Shown here in pieces: positions 10,525 through 18,934 of a stretch of 64,000 nt of DNA. Source of the DNA: Flavobacteriales bacterium 33_180_T64 (lineage in GTDB: Bacteria > Bacteroidota > Bacteroidia > Flavobacteriales > Flavobacteriaceae); assembly GCA_002162685.1 (NCBI GenBank), contig MAAQ01000008.1, positions 1-64,000 on the forward strand. The letters are read 5' to 3'. The translations under genes were made by a program, and so were the position numbers. The notes beneath the pieces were generated by a model. That model saw only the letters and a program-made list of their open reading frames with translations, was not told the DNA's origin and ran no database searches. The first letter of the stretch is position 1; each line of letters starts with the position of its first letter.

Positions 10525-11274
10525 TTATATAATTTTTTTTATCACTCTCAATTTATGAGTGTGAATTTGTTTATCAACATTGTAAATACCAGAATGATCA
10601 AGTCTGTCAATTCTCACTTTACCATGAGCATGGATTATATAGTTGTCTTTCATGATGATACCTACATGAGTTATCAATCCTTCTGCATTATCAAAAAAAG
10701 CTAAGTCACCAGGTTCGCTTTCTTCAATAAAACTCAAAGCTTGTCCTTGAGTAGCTTGCTGTGAAGCATCACGCAAGATAGGATAGCCATTGAGTTTATA
10801 GACCATTTGAGTAAAACCAGAACAGTCAATACCAAAAGGTGTTTTTCCTCCCCAAAGATAAGGCGCATTTAAATAAGTAAATGCCGTCTCAATTAGGCTA
10901 GATTTATCTTGTTTAGAAGAAATTGAATTCCCATCAAATGTATGATTCAATATCTCTAAACCATTTAAAGAAGAACCTAGTGGAATTGTATGTAATTGCT
11001 GGTTTTTATCTTGAATATATTCTATTAAATCTGTAGATAAAATATAATCTTGCTCTTTAATTTCTTTGTAAGTGTTTTCATTAATTTCTAGATATTGTTT
11101 ATTATCTATCCATCCTTCGTACTTGTCAAAATTTAATCGAATTCTACTCCAAGATTTACGTTGCTCTAATACTTTAAAAATTTCACCATAGAGTACCTGA
11201 GAGACTAACTCACACGAATCACTAGGTTCAACTCTAAGTGGAACAATACTCAGATTACAAATTCCATATTGCAT
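10525..11274 (-). CDS. NlpC/P60 family cell-wall endopeptidase with SH3-like domain
   Basis: A 249-residue protein. An SH3b-like N-terminal region (about 1-70, with the WSRIRL and GWIDNKQYLEI strands) precedes an NlpC/P60 catalytic domain (about 125-249). The likely catalytic triad is Cys151 (GIDCSGF), His203 (THVGIIM) and His215 (IIHAHGKV). This layout matches gamma-D-glutamyl-L-diamino-acid endopeptidases that trim peptidoglycan stem peptides. No signal peptide is visible, which suggests a cytoplasmic role in recycling murein peptides, as in dipeptidyl-peptidase VI. It begins 9 bp after the thiolase stop and is probably cotranscribed with it. Confidence 0.92.
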   Translation of the reverse strand: MQYGICNLSIVPLRVEPSDSCELVSQVLYGEIFKVLEQRKSWSRIRLNFDKYEGWIDNKQYLEINENTYKEIKEQDYILSTDLIEYIQDKNQQLHTIPLGSSLNGLEILNHTFDGNSISSKQDKSSLIETAFTYLNAPYLWGGKTPFGIDCSGFTQMVYKLNGYPILRDASQQATQGQALSFIEESEPGDLAFFDNAEGLITHVGIIMKDNYIIHAHGKVRIDRLDHSGIYNVDKQIHTHKLRVIKKII

Positions 11275-11283
11275 TAAACTATC

Positions 11284-12462
11284 TTAATTACGTTCTATTA
11301 CAATTGCAGAAGCACCACCACCACCATTACATATAGCAGCAGCACCAATTTTCGCATCGTTTTGTTCTAAGACACTTAATAATGTTATAACAATTCTTAC
11401 TCCAGAGCATCCTAAAGGATGTCCTAAAGATACAGCGCCACCATTAACATTAACATTACTGTCATCTAAACCTAATATTTTCATATTAGCCAAACCTACT
11501 ATAGAAAAGGCTTCATTAAATTCAAAAAAATCAACATCATTAATAGCAATACCTGCTTTATTTAAGGCTTTAGGCAATGCTTTTGCGGGAGCTGTAGTAA
11601 ACCATTTTGGTTCTTGAGCAGCATCTGCATAACTTTTTATAGTAGCTAAAGGCGTTAAACCTAATTCATTTGCTTTTTCTTTACTCATCAAAACCATTGC
11701 TCCAGCACCATCATTAATAGTAGAAGCATTGGCAGCAGTAACAGTACCTTCTTTAGTAAATGCAGACCTTAAAGCTGGAATTTTTTCCATCTTAACATTA
11801 GTGTACTCTTCATCTTTAGAAACAATAACAGATTCTCCACGACGTTGAGGTACTTCAACAGAAACAACTTCATTATTAAACTTTCCCGCATCCCAAGCAG
11901 CAGCAGAACGTGTATAAGATTGTATTGCATAAGCATCTTGATCTTCTCTTGAAAACTCATACTCTGTAGCACATGCGTCAGCACAAACACCCATAGCATT
12001 TTGGTCATAGGCATCAACTAATCCGTCTTTTTGCATACCATCAATTAAGCTAGCAGGTCCAAATTTTGTTGCAGTTCTTGCATGAAAATAATGAGGAATC
12101 ATACTCATGTTTTCCATTCCGCCAGCAACAACAATATCAGTGTCGCCAAGTGCAATAGATTGAGCGGCTTGCATAACAGCTTTCATGCCAGAAGCACAAA
12201 CTTTATTTATAGTAGTACATGGAACCGTATTAGGAATACCAGCATAAATAGCAGCCTGACGTGCAGGAGCTTGACCGGTTCCAGCTTGAACAACATTCCC
12301 CATTAAAACTTCTTCTACCAGTTCAGGTTTTAAATTAATTTTATCTAAAGCACCTTTTATGGCAATAGCGCCTAGTTTTGGTGCAGGAATGGTTGATAAA
12401 GCTCCTAAAAAACTTCCTATAGGAGTTCTTGCAGTTGATACAATTACGACGTCTCTACTCAT
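11284..12462 (-). CDS. Acetyl-CoA C-acetyltransferase (thiolase)
   Basis: A 392-residue thiolase that condenses or cleaves acetoacetyl-CoA and acetyl-CoA units. The acyl-enzyme nucleophile is Cys89 in INKVCASGMKA. The other catalytic residues are His348 in the SLGHPLGCSG loop and Cys378 in CNGGGGASAIV. The NEAFS motif is present. Length is normal for the family. It is first gene of a two-gene unit with the NlpC/P60 gene; no pathway partner lies next to it, so degradative or biosynthetic use cannot be decided here. Confidence 0.96.
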   Translation of the reverse strand: MSRDVVIVSTARTPIGSFLGALSTIPAPKLGAIAIKGALDKINLKPELVEEVLMGNVVQAGTGQAPARQAAIYAGIPNTVPCTTINKVCASGMKAVMQAAQSIALGDTDIVVAGGMENMSMIPHYFHARTATKFGPASLIDGMQKDGLVDAYDQNAMGVCADACATEYEFSREDQDAYAIQSYTRSAAAWDAGKFNNEVVSVEVPQRRGESVIVSKDEEYTNVKMEKIPALRSAFTKEGTVTAANASTINDGAGAMVLMSKEKANELGLTPLATIKSYADAAQEPKWFTTAPAKALPKALNKAGIAINDVDFFEFNEAFSIVGLANMKILGLDDSNVNVNGGAVSLGHPLGCSGVRIVITLLSVLEQNDAKIGAAAICNGGGGASAIVIERN

Positions 12463-12632
12463 TTTTAAGTCTATTTTGTTTTATAGCTGCAAAATTAATC
12501 ATTTTTTTAATTAAATGACCGCTAAGATTTGATAACATAAGTTCTATTATATTTTCTTACTTTTGAATGCCTAAGCATACATTAAAGTTGTAGAATTCTC
12601 TATTAATAATTTGTGCTTTAATAGTTGCTGTA

Positions 12633-14678
12633 ATGAATGACTTAATTAATAAATGGTATAAAAATCATGCACTTTTATATAAAGTGCTTTTGTTTTTAAG
12701 TACCACCTTTTTAATTGTTTATCTATTTCCGAAGAGCGGGAAATTTAGATACGATTTTGATAAAGGAAAACCTTGGCAATCCGAAAGCCTTTTAGCTCCT
12801 TTTGATTTTGCTATAAAAAAATCTTCTGAAGAAATAGAAAAAGAACAAATTGAAGCATCAAATGAGAGTGCCGTTTATTTTGATATCGATGCCTCAGTAA
12901 AGTCTTCTGTTTTAAACGACTATTCTGAAAAGTTCAAGGCTTCATTTGTCGATAGTATAATTAGTGAAAATAAAGCGCTATTAGGAGTTGGTATATCTGC
13001 AATAAATGCTATTTATAAATATGGAGTATTAGATGAAGAGTATGAGTATTTAGATAATAAAAATGTAATATTATTAGATGCCCAAACCCAATATGGAGAG
13101 ACTGAATTTTCTAGCCTTACTAAAATTGATGGATTTAGAAGTGTTATTGAAGATCAGTTAAAAAATAATGACCTAGAAAGTTTTGATGCTACTTTTGTGT
13201 CTATATTTTTTGATGTTATAAAACCTAATTTAAAATTAAACTCTTCATTAACCCAAAATGCTCTCAATGAAAATCTTGAAGAGATTTCTAGCGTAAGAGG
13301 TCGTATAGAAAAGGGAACACTTATTATATCTAAAGGGGAAATTGTAGAAGGTAATAAATATGATGTTTTAAAATCATTAGAAATAGAATATGAATCTCAA
13401 GTATGGAACGAGTCTAATTATAATCTCATCATATTTGCTTATGCCTTATTAGTCGCTCTTGCATTATTAATGCTACTCTTATTTTTAAGAAAATATAGAA
13501 TGGAAGTCTTCTTAGATAATACTAAAGTAACCTTCATATTTTTCAATATATTATTGATGATTTTATTAACCACTTTAGTGATTAATTATAATTCTCAATA
13601 CGTATATGTTGTACCGTTATGTATCCTTCCTTTGGTATTGAAAGCTTTTTTTGATGCACGATTAGGATTATTTGCACATGTACTTACGGTGCTTTTATTA
13701 GGGTTTATTGTGCCTAATAGTTACGAGTATATGTTTCTTCAAATAATTGCTGGAATCGTAACAATTTTAACAGTTTCCGAATTATATAAACGCGCAAATC
13801 TATTTATTTCTGTAGGACAAATTACACTAATATATATTATTGCTTATTTTGCTTTTTTTGTAATTCAAGAAGGCGATATTACTAATTTAGATCCTTCTAC
13901 TTTTGGCCTTTTTGTTCTTTGTGGATTAGCAACATTATTTGTACAGCCTTTAATTTATATCTATGAAAAATTATTTGGGTTGGTTTCCGATGTCTCTTTA
14001 CTAGAGCTGTCTGATACAAATAGTAAACTATTAAAAGAACTCTCTAATAAAGCACCAGGAACGTTTCATCATTCATTAAATGTTGCAAATTTAGCTGAAG
14101 CGTCTGCAAATGAAATTGGAGCAAATGCTATGCTAATTAGAGTAGGCGCATTGTATCATGATATTGGGAAGATGAAGAATCCTACTTATTTCACTGAAAA
14201 TCAAGCCACAGGTATAAATCCGCATGATGAATTGTCATCTCGTGAAAGTGCAAAGATTATAATAGACCATACACTTGACGGCATAGAGATTGCGAAAAAA
14301 TATAATTTACCAGATAGGGTTATAGATTTTATAAGGACACATCACGGGAATAGTTTGGTGTATTATTTTTACAGAAAGGAAAAAGATTTAAATGAGAATA
14401 CCAATGAAGCCGATTTTAGATACCCTGGACCAAAGCCATTTAGTAAAGAAACAGCTATATTAATGATGTGTGATAGTGTTGAAGCAGCTTCTAAAAGTTT
14501 AAAAGAACCAACCACAACAAAGATTGATAAATTTGTAGAATCAATAATTAGTAAACAAATGGAAGATGGTCAATTTTTGAATGCTAATATTACATTTAAA
14601 GAAATACAATCGATAAAGAAAGTACTAAAAACTAAACTAGCTAACATCTTCCATCTCAGGATAGAATACCCAGAATAA
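12633..14678 (+). CDS. PgpH-like HD-domain c-di-AMP phosphodiesterase
   Basis: A 681-residue membrane protein of the 7TMR-HD family. One N-terminal membrane segment (about 16-33) precedes an extracytoplasmic 7TMR-HDED sensor domain (about 55-255), then a group of seven membrane spans (about 265-455) and a cytoplasmic HD phosphohydrolase domain. Metal-binding signatures are TFHHSLNVANLAE, the HD pair His509-Asp510 in LYHDIGKMKNPTYF, and IRTHHGNSLVYYF. Characterised PgpH proteins hydrolyse c-di-AMP, so turnover of that nucleotide is the likely role. It is divergent from the thiolase and single; the tRNA cluster follows. Confidence 0.93.
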   Translation: MNDLINKWYKNHALLYKVLLFLSTTFLIVYLFPKSGKFRYDFDKGKPWQSESLLAPFDFAIKKSSEEIEKEQIEASNESAVYFDIDASVKSSVLNDYSEKFKASFVDSIISENKALLGVGISAINAIYKYGVLDEEYEYLDNKNVILLDAQTQYGETEFSSLTKIDGFRSVIEDQLKNNDLESFDATFVSIFFDVIKPNLKLNSSLTQNALNENLEEISSVRGRIEKGTLIISKGEIVEGNKYDVLKSLEIEYESQVWNESNYNLIIFAYALLVALALLMLLLFLRKYRMEVFLDNTKVTFIFFNILLMILLTTLVINYNSQYVYVVPLCILPLVLKAFFDARLGLFAHVLTVLLLGFIVPNSYEYMFLQIIAGIVTILTVSELYKRANLFISVGQITLIYIIAYFAFFVIQEGDITNLDPSTFGLFVLCGLATLFVQPLIYIYEKLFGLVSDVSLLELSDTNSKLLKELSNKAPGTFHHSLNVANLAEASANEIGANAMLIRVGALYHDIGKMKNPTYFTENQATGINPHDELSSRESAKIIIDHTLDGIEIAKKYNLPDRVIDFIRTHHGNSLVYYFYRKEKDLNENTNEADFRYPGPKPFSKETAILMMCDSVEAASKSLKEPTTTKIDKFVESIISKQMEDGQFLNANITFKEIQSIKKVLKTKLANIFHLRIEYPE

Positions 14679-14707
14679 TTTTTCAATAAAAAAAATGTAA
14701 AAAACTG

Positions 14708-14738
14708 TTGTATTGTTGCTAATGAAAAGTTACATTTG
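14708..14738 (+). promoter_or_regulatory. Bacteroidota-type promoter of the tRNA cluster
   Basis: TTG at 14708-14710, a 20-nt spacer, then a perfect -7 element TACATTTG (14731-14738, consensus TAnnTTTG). It lies 43 bp upstream of tRNA-Ser. Confidence 0.7.
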
Positions 14739-14780
14739 CATCCGCATTTGAGACAAAAATGCTAAGTTCTTAAAAAAATT

Positions 14781-14869
14781 GGAGAGGTGCCTGAGTGGCC
14801 GAAAGGAGCGGTTTGCTAAATCGTCGTACCTAGAAATAGGTACCCAGGGTTCGAATCCCTGTCTCTCCG
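14781..14869 (+). tRNA. tRNA-Ser (anticodon GCU)
   Basis: The acceptor stem GGAGAGG pairs with TCTCTCC (one G-T pair), and discriminator G follows. The anticodon loop TTGCTAA gives GCU, reading AGC and AGU. A long variable arm typical of serine tRNAs (GTACC / GGTAC) and the T loop GGTTCGAATCC are present. No CCA is encoded. Confidence 0.97.
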
Positions 14870-14909
14870 CAAGATGTATTAGAAATTCATTATAAAAGAT
14901 AATCAATTC

Positions 14910-14986
14910 GGGGTGTAGCGTAGCCCGGTTATCGCGCCACGTTTGGGACGTGGAGGCCGCAGGTTCGAATCCTGCCACCCCGACCA
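14910..14986 (+). tRNA. tRNA-Pro (anticodon UGG)
   Basis: The acceptor stem CGGGGTG pairs with CACCCCG, the anticodon stem CCACG with CGTGG, and loop TTTGGGA gives UGG. The T arm is GCAGGTTCGAATCCTGC. Discriminator A is followed by an encoded CCA (14984-14986). The 3' end of this gene is the insertion target of the island that follows. Confidence 0.97.
14968..14984 (+). other. Left attachment site (attL), in tRNA-Pro
   Basis: The 17 bases AATCCTGCCACCCCGAC of the T arm and acceptor end are repeated exactly at 29007-29023. An exact repeat of a tRNA 3' end, next to a tyrosine-integrase fragment, is the normal mark of an integrated element. Confidence 0.8.
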
Positions 14987-15007
14987 AAAGTAATATCAAT
15001 TACGACT

Positions 15008-15041
15008 AAAACCTTGTTAATCATATGATTAACAAGGTTTT
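15008..15041. repeat. Perfect 34-bp palindrome near attL
   Basis: Two 17-bp arms without spacer; the left arm is AAAACCTTGTTAATCAT and the right arm is its exact reverse complement, ending in TTTT. It lies 22 bp past tRNA-Pro. It may terminate the tRNA transcript or be part of the element's recombination end. Confidence 0.8.
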
Positions 15042-15083
15042 CTGGTTTTTAGACTATCATAAGAATTGATATTATATGATTTA

Positions 15084-15124
15084 ATTCGGTTCACAGTTTA
15101 CAAACTAAAAAGTGTGAACCGAAT
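15084..15124. repeat. 12-bp inverted repeat upstream of the integrase remnant
   Basis: Arms ATTCGGTTCACA (15084-15095) and TGTGAACCGAAT (15113-15124) are perfectly complementary around a 17-nt spacer. The position, between attL and the integrase start, fits an operator or an integrase arm-type site; this is a guess from position. Confidence 0.7.
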
Positions 15125-15202
15125 AACCACTTAAAATACTGTTTTTGAAATAGTTGATTTGACTTTCGTCTTGAATGAATGTTTAATTTAAAGACGACAA
15201 CT

Positions 15203-15408
15203 ATGCAATCACAAACCACCTTCAGTTTATCATTTTGGATAAACGCTACAAGAGCTATTAATAATTACTCTCCTGTCTATGCACGTATAACAGTAAACGG
15301 ACAGCGTTCAGAAATTAGCCTTAAAAGGAATGTCCTATTCAAAGAATGGGATAATACTAAAAATCGCGGATGAGGCACTTCTACTAAAATCAGAACCTTA
15401 AACAAACA
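15203..15408 (+). pseudogene. Tyrosine recombinase (integrase), N-terminal remnant
   Basis: Translation from the ATG at 15203 (an in-frame ATG also occurs at 15179) reads as the arm-type DNA-binding N-terminus of Bacteroidota phage-type integrases: MQSQTTFSLSFW, then YARITVNGQRSEISLKR and EWDNTKNRG. A TGA at 15371-15373 interrupts the frame. In the same frame, beyond it, the sequence GTSTKIRTLNKQ continues the usual family pattern, so the stop looks like a point mutation. After about 15408 the similarity ends, so the SAM-like and catalytic domains are lost. Both defects make it non-functional. It lies about 215 bp from tRNA-Pro, the normal place for the integrase of such an element. Confidence 0.8.
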
Positions 15409-15610
15409 AAGCTATTTTAAATACATAATAGCTTGTATTTGAGCGAATTGATAGCTAGTGACATCGCGCAGCGTGTTACCCTCTTGCTTTTCCTCTACAT
15501 TTGCAGAGTAAACTCCAATAGGAAAACAATTTGTAATTGCTATATAGTATCAAAAGCTACCTTTTATTAATTTTTTTTTAATTATTGCATTTACGCTTAT
15601 AACACGTATC

Positions 15611-15632
15611 AAAATAAAGGTTGTTATAACCT
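15611..15632 (-). terminator. Possible weak terminator of the island operon
   Basis: A 5-bp stem AGGTT / AACCT with a 5-nt loop is followed on the minus strand by a T-rich tract. It lies 8 bp after the last gene of the operon. The stem is short. Confidence 0.35.
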
Positions 15633-15639
15633 ATAACTT

Positions 15640-16440
15640 CTACTTGATTACTATCTTTTTTGTTGCGCTTCTTTTATTTGCAAATATTTTTAGAAAATAT
15701 ATCCCTGATTGCAAATGATTGACTTTTAGTTGCGAAGTTTCATTAGTACTTAAAACCTCTTTGCCTAGTACATTGAACACCTTTACTATCTCAATCTCTA
15801 TAGAGGAAGAAATATTAATAAATTCTGAAGCTGGATTTGGGTAAATAGACATATTCTTTAAAATGACAGTATCCTCGATACCTAAAACAGAGAAACTAAA
15901 ACTTTCCATGCCTGAGGCTAAACCTAAAAAATAGTTTTGGGTTGTGGTATTATCTATATTTGATTGAAAAAAACTATCTAAAGCATTAGAGGCATTCATT
16001 GCAATAGTTTCGGTATTTAATAAAAATCGCATGGTTCCTGTTGTTGGAGAATTACTCACATCAAAACTGACCAAATCTATTTGATCTCCTGTATTATGAG
16101 AAAGTAACGTTTGCCCTGGATCAAGAGTTATTAAAAAAGCATCTTCTGTACCATCACCTCCATAGTTAGCCTGAAGAATTGCTGCAGTAGCATTCGAATT
16201 AACTGCCCAAGGCCTTCCGCCTAATAAGCCTGTTAAGTTAGTAACATCTGCATTTCCATCTGGAAGCATTAATGTGAATCCTATGTTAGAAATGTCTGTA
16301 TTTCCAGATGACGTGAAATCTGGTATAGCAACGACTTTAAAAGTATGGTCTGTAATATGGACAATACCAAACTCATAGCCTTGTGAATAACTCAAGGTAG
16401 TAATTAAAAGGACTGTGATAAATGTGTACAATTTTTTCAT
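15640..16440 (-). CDS. T9SS-exported protein with cohesin-like domain
   Basis: A 266-residue protein: signal peptide (MKKLYTFITVLLITTLSYS-Q), one beta-rich domain of about 165 residues, and a type A T9SS sorting domain from about residue 195 (MSIYPNPASEFINI to KKIVIK). The middle domain (ISNIGFTLMLPDGNADV, then DAFLITLDPGQTLLSHNTGDQIDLVSFDVS) has the strand order and wording of cohesin-type beta-sandwiches often found in Bacteroidota T9SS proteins; this is a family impression. It is last gene of the island operon, 20 bp after the gene with a dockerin-like tail, which suggests the two proteins might bind each other. Exported and surface-anchored by inference. Confidence 0.85.
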   Translation of the reverse strand: MKKLYTFITVLLITTLSYSQGYEFGIVHITDHTFKVVAIPDFTSSGNTDISNIGFTLMLPDGNADVTNLTGLLGGRPWAVNSNATAAILQANYGGDGTEDAFLITLDPGQTLLSHNTGDQIDLVSFDVSNSPTTGTMRFLLNTETIAMNASNALDSFFQSNIDNTTTQNYFLGLASGMESFSFSVLGIEDTVILKNMSIYPNPASEFINISSSIEIEIVKVFNVLGKEVLSTNETSQLKVNHLQSGIYFLKIFANKRSATKKIVIK

Positions 16441-16460
16441 GATTTGTTGTTTTTTAGTGA

Positions 16461-17462
16461 TTAATTTTCTGGTGGCACAGTTGTGTTTATTGTAAATGTT
16501 GGGAAATTCAAAAAGTTTGCAGGATGTTGCAATACATTGTCTTTTATAATATTACTATCATCTCCTGATCCTGAAAATCGTCCAATTCCATCAAGATTTA
16601 CGTCCACATTTAAATAAGCTGTGGATGAATAGGTGATGAAATTTAAAAAGTTTCCTAAATCAGCAAGAATGTAGTCTTTAATAATATCTGCGCTACTTCC
16701 TGCACCTAGAAATTTTATTTGACTTGAATCATTTGTACTACCAGTCCAAAGTGCCATTACTCCAGAACCGACATCTACACGGGCATTACTGCCATAAGTT
16801 AAAAGTGCATTGTTTTTAAAATCTACAGAAGTTGTACTCGATTCAGATAAAGTCATAACAGTTGAAGTCATTGCGCCTAAATGATTTCTGTGTTTTACAA
16901 CTACATAATAATTGGTTGGTGCTGCGTTTATTTTTAAGGTTGATATTCCGTCTAAACCCACAATATCACCATCGCGCTGTAAAAGAACAGATTGTGCTCT
17001 CACAACTTTAGTATTGTCATTTGCTTGGCGAATTTCTAACCAAACCCAATCTACAATATCATCTTGTGCTAAACCTGTTCCAGAAGTTCCTCCTGTATTA
17101 AATACCGTTGAAACAACTGTTACTGCATCTGCATAAGGACTTGTAGTTGGTAAATAACTACTTGCTCTTAAATTATCATTCATCAATCCTACAGTCATTG
17201 GGTTTAATAAAGGGCCTTGTAAAAATACTTGTGGATTGATGTTTACTTTAAAATTGGTGTTTATAAATCCTTCAGAAACCGAAATTCCTCCAGCGTTTAA
17301 TTCTTGTACATTTACTTCGCCAATAGTATAGAGTATTTCTATGCCTCCAACTGTGGTTGCATCTCCTCCTGAGTCGATGCTATATTTCTCGATGGATTGT
17401 GCATGTCCATAAATTGAGCATAATGTAATCAAGAGAACTAACTGTATTTGTTTTGTTTTCAT
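16461..17462 (-). CDS. Secreted hemagglutinin-like protein with dockerin-like C-terminus
   Basis: The chosen start MKTKQIQLVLLITLC gives a signal peptide (cut near GHA-QS) and avoids overlap with the preceding gene; an in-frame ATG at 17492 would overlap it by 20 bp. About 333 residues. An N-terminal module (SIDSGGDATTVGGIEILYTIGEV, then SEGFIN) is common at the start of secreted Bacteroidota proteins annotated as hemagglutinin. Near the C-terminus a motif occurs twice: GAGSSADIIKDYIL with GNFLNF, and DVNLDG...GDDSNIIKDNVL with ANFLNF. The D-x-N-x-D-G loop plus helix resembles a dockerin repeat. There is no T9SS sorting domain, so partner-mediated attachment is plausible. Confidence 0.8.
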   Translation of the reverse strand: MKTKQIQLVLLITLCSIYGHAQSIEKYSIDSGGDATTVGGIEILYTIGEVNVQELNAGGISVSEGFINTNFKVNINPQVFLQGPLLNPMTVGLMNDNLRASSYLPTTSPYADAVTVVSTVFNTGGTSGTGLAQDDIVDWVWLEIRQANDNTKVVRAQSVLLQRDGDIVGLDGISTLKINAAPTNYYVVVKHRNHLGAMTSTVMTLSESSTTSVDFKNNALLTYGSNARVDVGSGVMALWTGSTNDSSQIKFLGAGSSADIIKDYILADLGNFLNFITYSSTAYLNVDVNLDGIGRFSGSGDDSNIIKDNVLQHPANFLNFPTFTINTTVPPEN

Positions 17463-17472
17463 AGTTTTTTTA

Positions 17473-18921
17473 TTAAAGTTTATAAATGACAAATTGAAAT
17501 CTCACAGGTGCTAAACTACCAGAACTGTTAAATATTCTAACTTGAATATCACCACCAACCATTCCATTAGATGAGGTTCTGAATGCTGTAGAATATGGAG
17601 TAATTATACAAAAAGTATTAAACGGAGTCATATATTCTCCACTAATGCTTATATCAAATACATTACTATTAATACTAGCAGTAAAATTACCTGTACCACT
17701 TAATACGTTACCAGTAAATTCTATAGTGCCATATGCTAGAGGTATTAAATTTGAAGATTCTGTTAAATAATTTGAGTCAGCATATTCTTTGGTTATTAGT
17801 GCTTTATCACCTGCTGTATTTATAAGATTATTAGTTAATGATGGCGCTGTAATAGTCCCATTTTTTAAAACCGTTAATGCGTTATTTCTATTAGAATTGC
17901 TTAGCCCATTACCAATAACAAAGAGCCTGTCATCTACATCCCAATCTATTGCGTTGTCTGGCGTGTAATTTGTATTATTCCTGCCAATTACAGTTTCTGC
18001 ATAGGATGGTGCTGTTGTATTGTATCCCATTGCTGTGGAAAAATCTCCTGAAGCGGTTGTATCACTTCCCATTGCTGTAGAAGCAACCCCTGATGCTGTT
18101 GTATTGAATCCCATAGCAGTGGAACGAGTTCCTGATGCTGTTGTATAACTTCCCATTGCAGTGGAACCAGCGCCTGATGCTGTTGTATAATTTCCCATTG
18201 CTGTAGAACTATATCCAGATGCCTTTGTAGCATCTCCCATTGCTATGGAAATAATCCCAGAAGCAGTTGTATAACTTCCCATTGCTGTAGAATTAATTCC
18301 TATGGCTCCTCGTCCAGTTGATGCTTCAGGTGATATACTTATATCTACTGCGTTTAAACCAATATTTCCATAATTTGCAGGCTCTGCACCAATCAATCGC
18401 CAACCATAGATGGGAAGTCCAGTTCCAGAATCTATGCTATCTGTAACTTTTTCTAAACCTGTAGGTAGTGTTGTTGGTTGGTTGGTTAAGTCGTTATAAT
18501 CGCCACTAAAAACATTGGCTGCTATTTCTGCGGTTTTGGCATGTTTTGCGTATGGTACTGCTTTAAACTCGGTAGCATCAAAGTTTATAGTTCCACCACT
18601 ATAAGTTACACTTGTTTGTAAAAAATGCAAGCCTGTTGCCCAATCTATTGCGGTAAATGTGCCTACACTTGGAGAACTGTCTGTACCAATAGTAAGTACC
18701 ACTAAACCGTTGGCGTTTGTTGTGTAATTGTGGTCTTCTTGATATACTATAGTTCCTGCTACTGTGCTTTGATGTATGGTAAATTGCACATTCATAAAAG
18801 TACTAGCCAATACATTGCCATTTGTATCTTTTAGAATAGCCTTATAATTAATTCCTTGCTGTGCAAAACTTGAAATTGGTATTAAAATAGAAATCAATAA
18901 TGTTATTAAAGTATTTTTCAT
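17473..18921 (-). CDS. Secreted protein with YadA-like head repeats
   Basis: 482 residues with a signal peptide (MKNTLITLLISILIPISSFA-Q). A domain of about 110 residues (QQGINYKA to TEFKAVPYAKHA) is shared with the S74 fibre protein of the same operon. Seven tandem 14-residue repeats of type STAMGxxTTASGxx lie at 211-308, the signature of left-handed beta-roll heads in trimeric adhesins. A second shared stretch (NALTVLKNGTITAPS) and a short C-terminal beta domain end the protein. There is no YadA beta-barrel anchor and no T9SS tail, so the way it is displayed is unclear. Trimeric assembly is inferred from the repeat type. Confidence 0.88.
   Translation of the reverse strand: MKNTLITLLISILIPISSFAQQGINYKAILKDTNGNVLASTFMNVQFTIHQSTVAGTIVYQEDHNYTTNANGLVVLTIGTDSSPSVGTFTAIDWATGLHFLQTSVTYSGGTINFDATEFKAVPYAKHAKTAEIAANVFSGDYNDLTNQPTTLPTGLEKVTDSIDSGTGLPIYGWRLIGAEPANYGNIGLNAVDISISPEASTGRGAIGINSTAMGSYTTASGIISIAMGDATKASGYSSTAMGNYTTASGAGSTAMGSYTTASGTRSTAMGFNTTASGVASTAMGSDTTASGDFSTAMGYNTTAPSYAETVIGRNNTNYTPDNAIDWDVDDRLFVIGNGLSNSNRNNALTVLKNGTITAPSLTNNLINTAGDKALITKEYADSNYLTESSNLIPLAYGTIEFTGNVLSGTGNFTASINSNVFDISISGEYMTPFNTFCIITPYSTAFRTSSNGMVGGDIQVRIFNSSGSLAPVRFQFVIYKL
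17998..18291 (-). repeat. Seven 42-bp tandem repeats encoding beta-roll units
   Basis: Seven units of exactly 42 bp, no spacer, encode STAMG(S/N/F/Y)xTTASGxx; the second unit is more diverged (SIAMGDATKASGYS). The near identity at DNA level makes copy-number change by slippage or recombination possible without breaking the frame. Confidence 0.9.
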
Positions 18922-18934
18922 AATAAGTTTAGTT

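Noticed and set aside
14730-14999. 89-codon minus-strand frame across the tRNA cluster (ERQGFEPW, VAGFEPAASTSQT)
   Set aside because: It is the antisense translation of the tRNA-Ser and tRNA-Pro genes, a well-known false protein pattern.
17988-18233. Second minus-strand frame rich in QQWE repeats
   Set aside because: Out-of-frame shadow of the 42-bp repeats of the head-repeat gene.
17998-18291. Regular 42-bp repeat array as CRISPR candidate
   Set aside because: Units are contiguous without spacers and encode an intact beta-roll domain.
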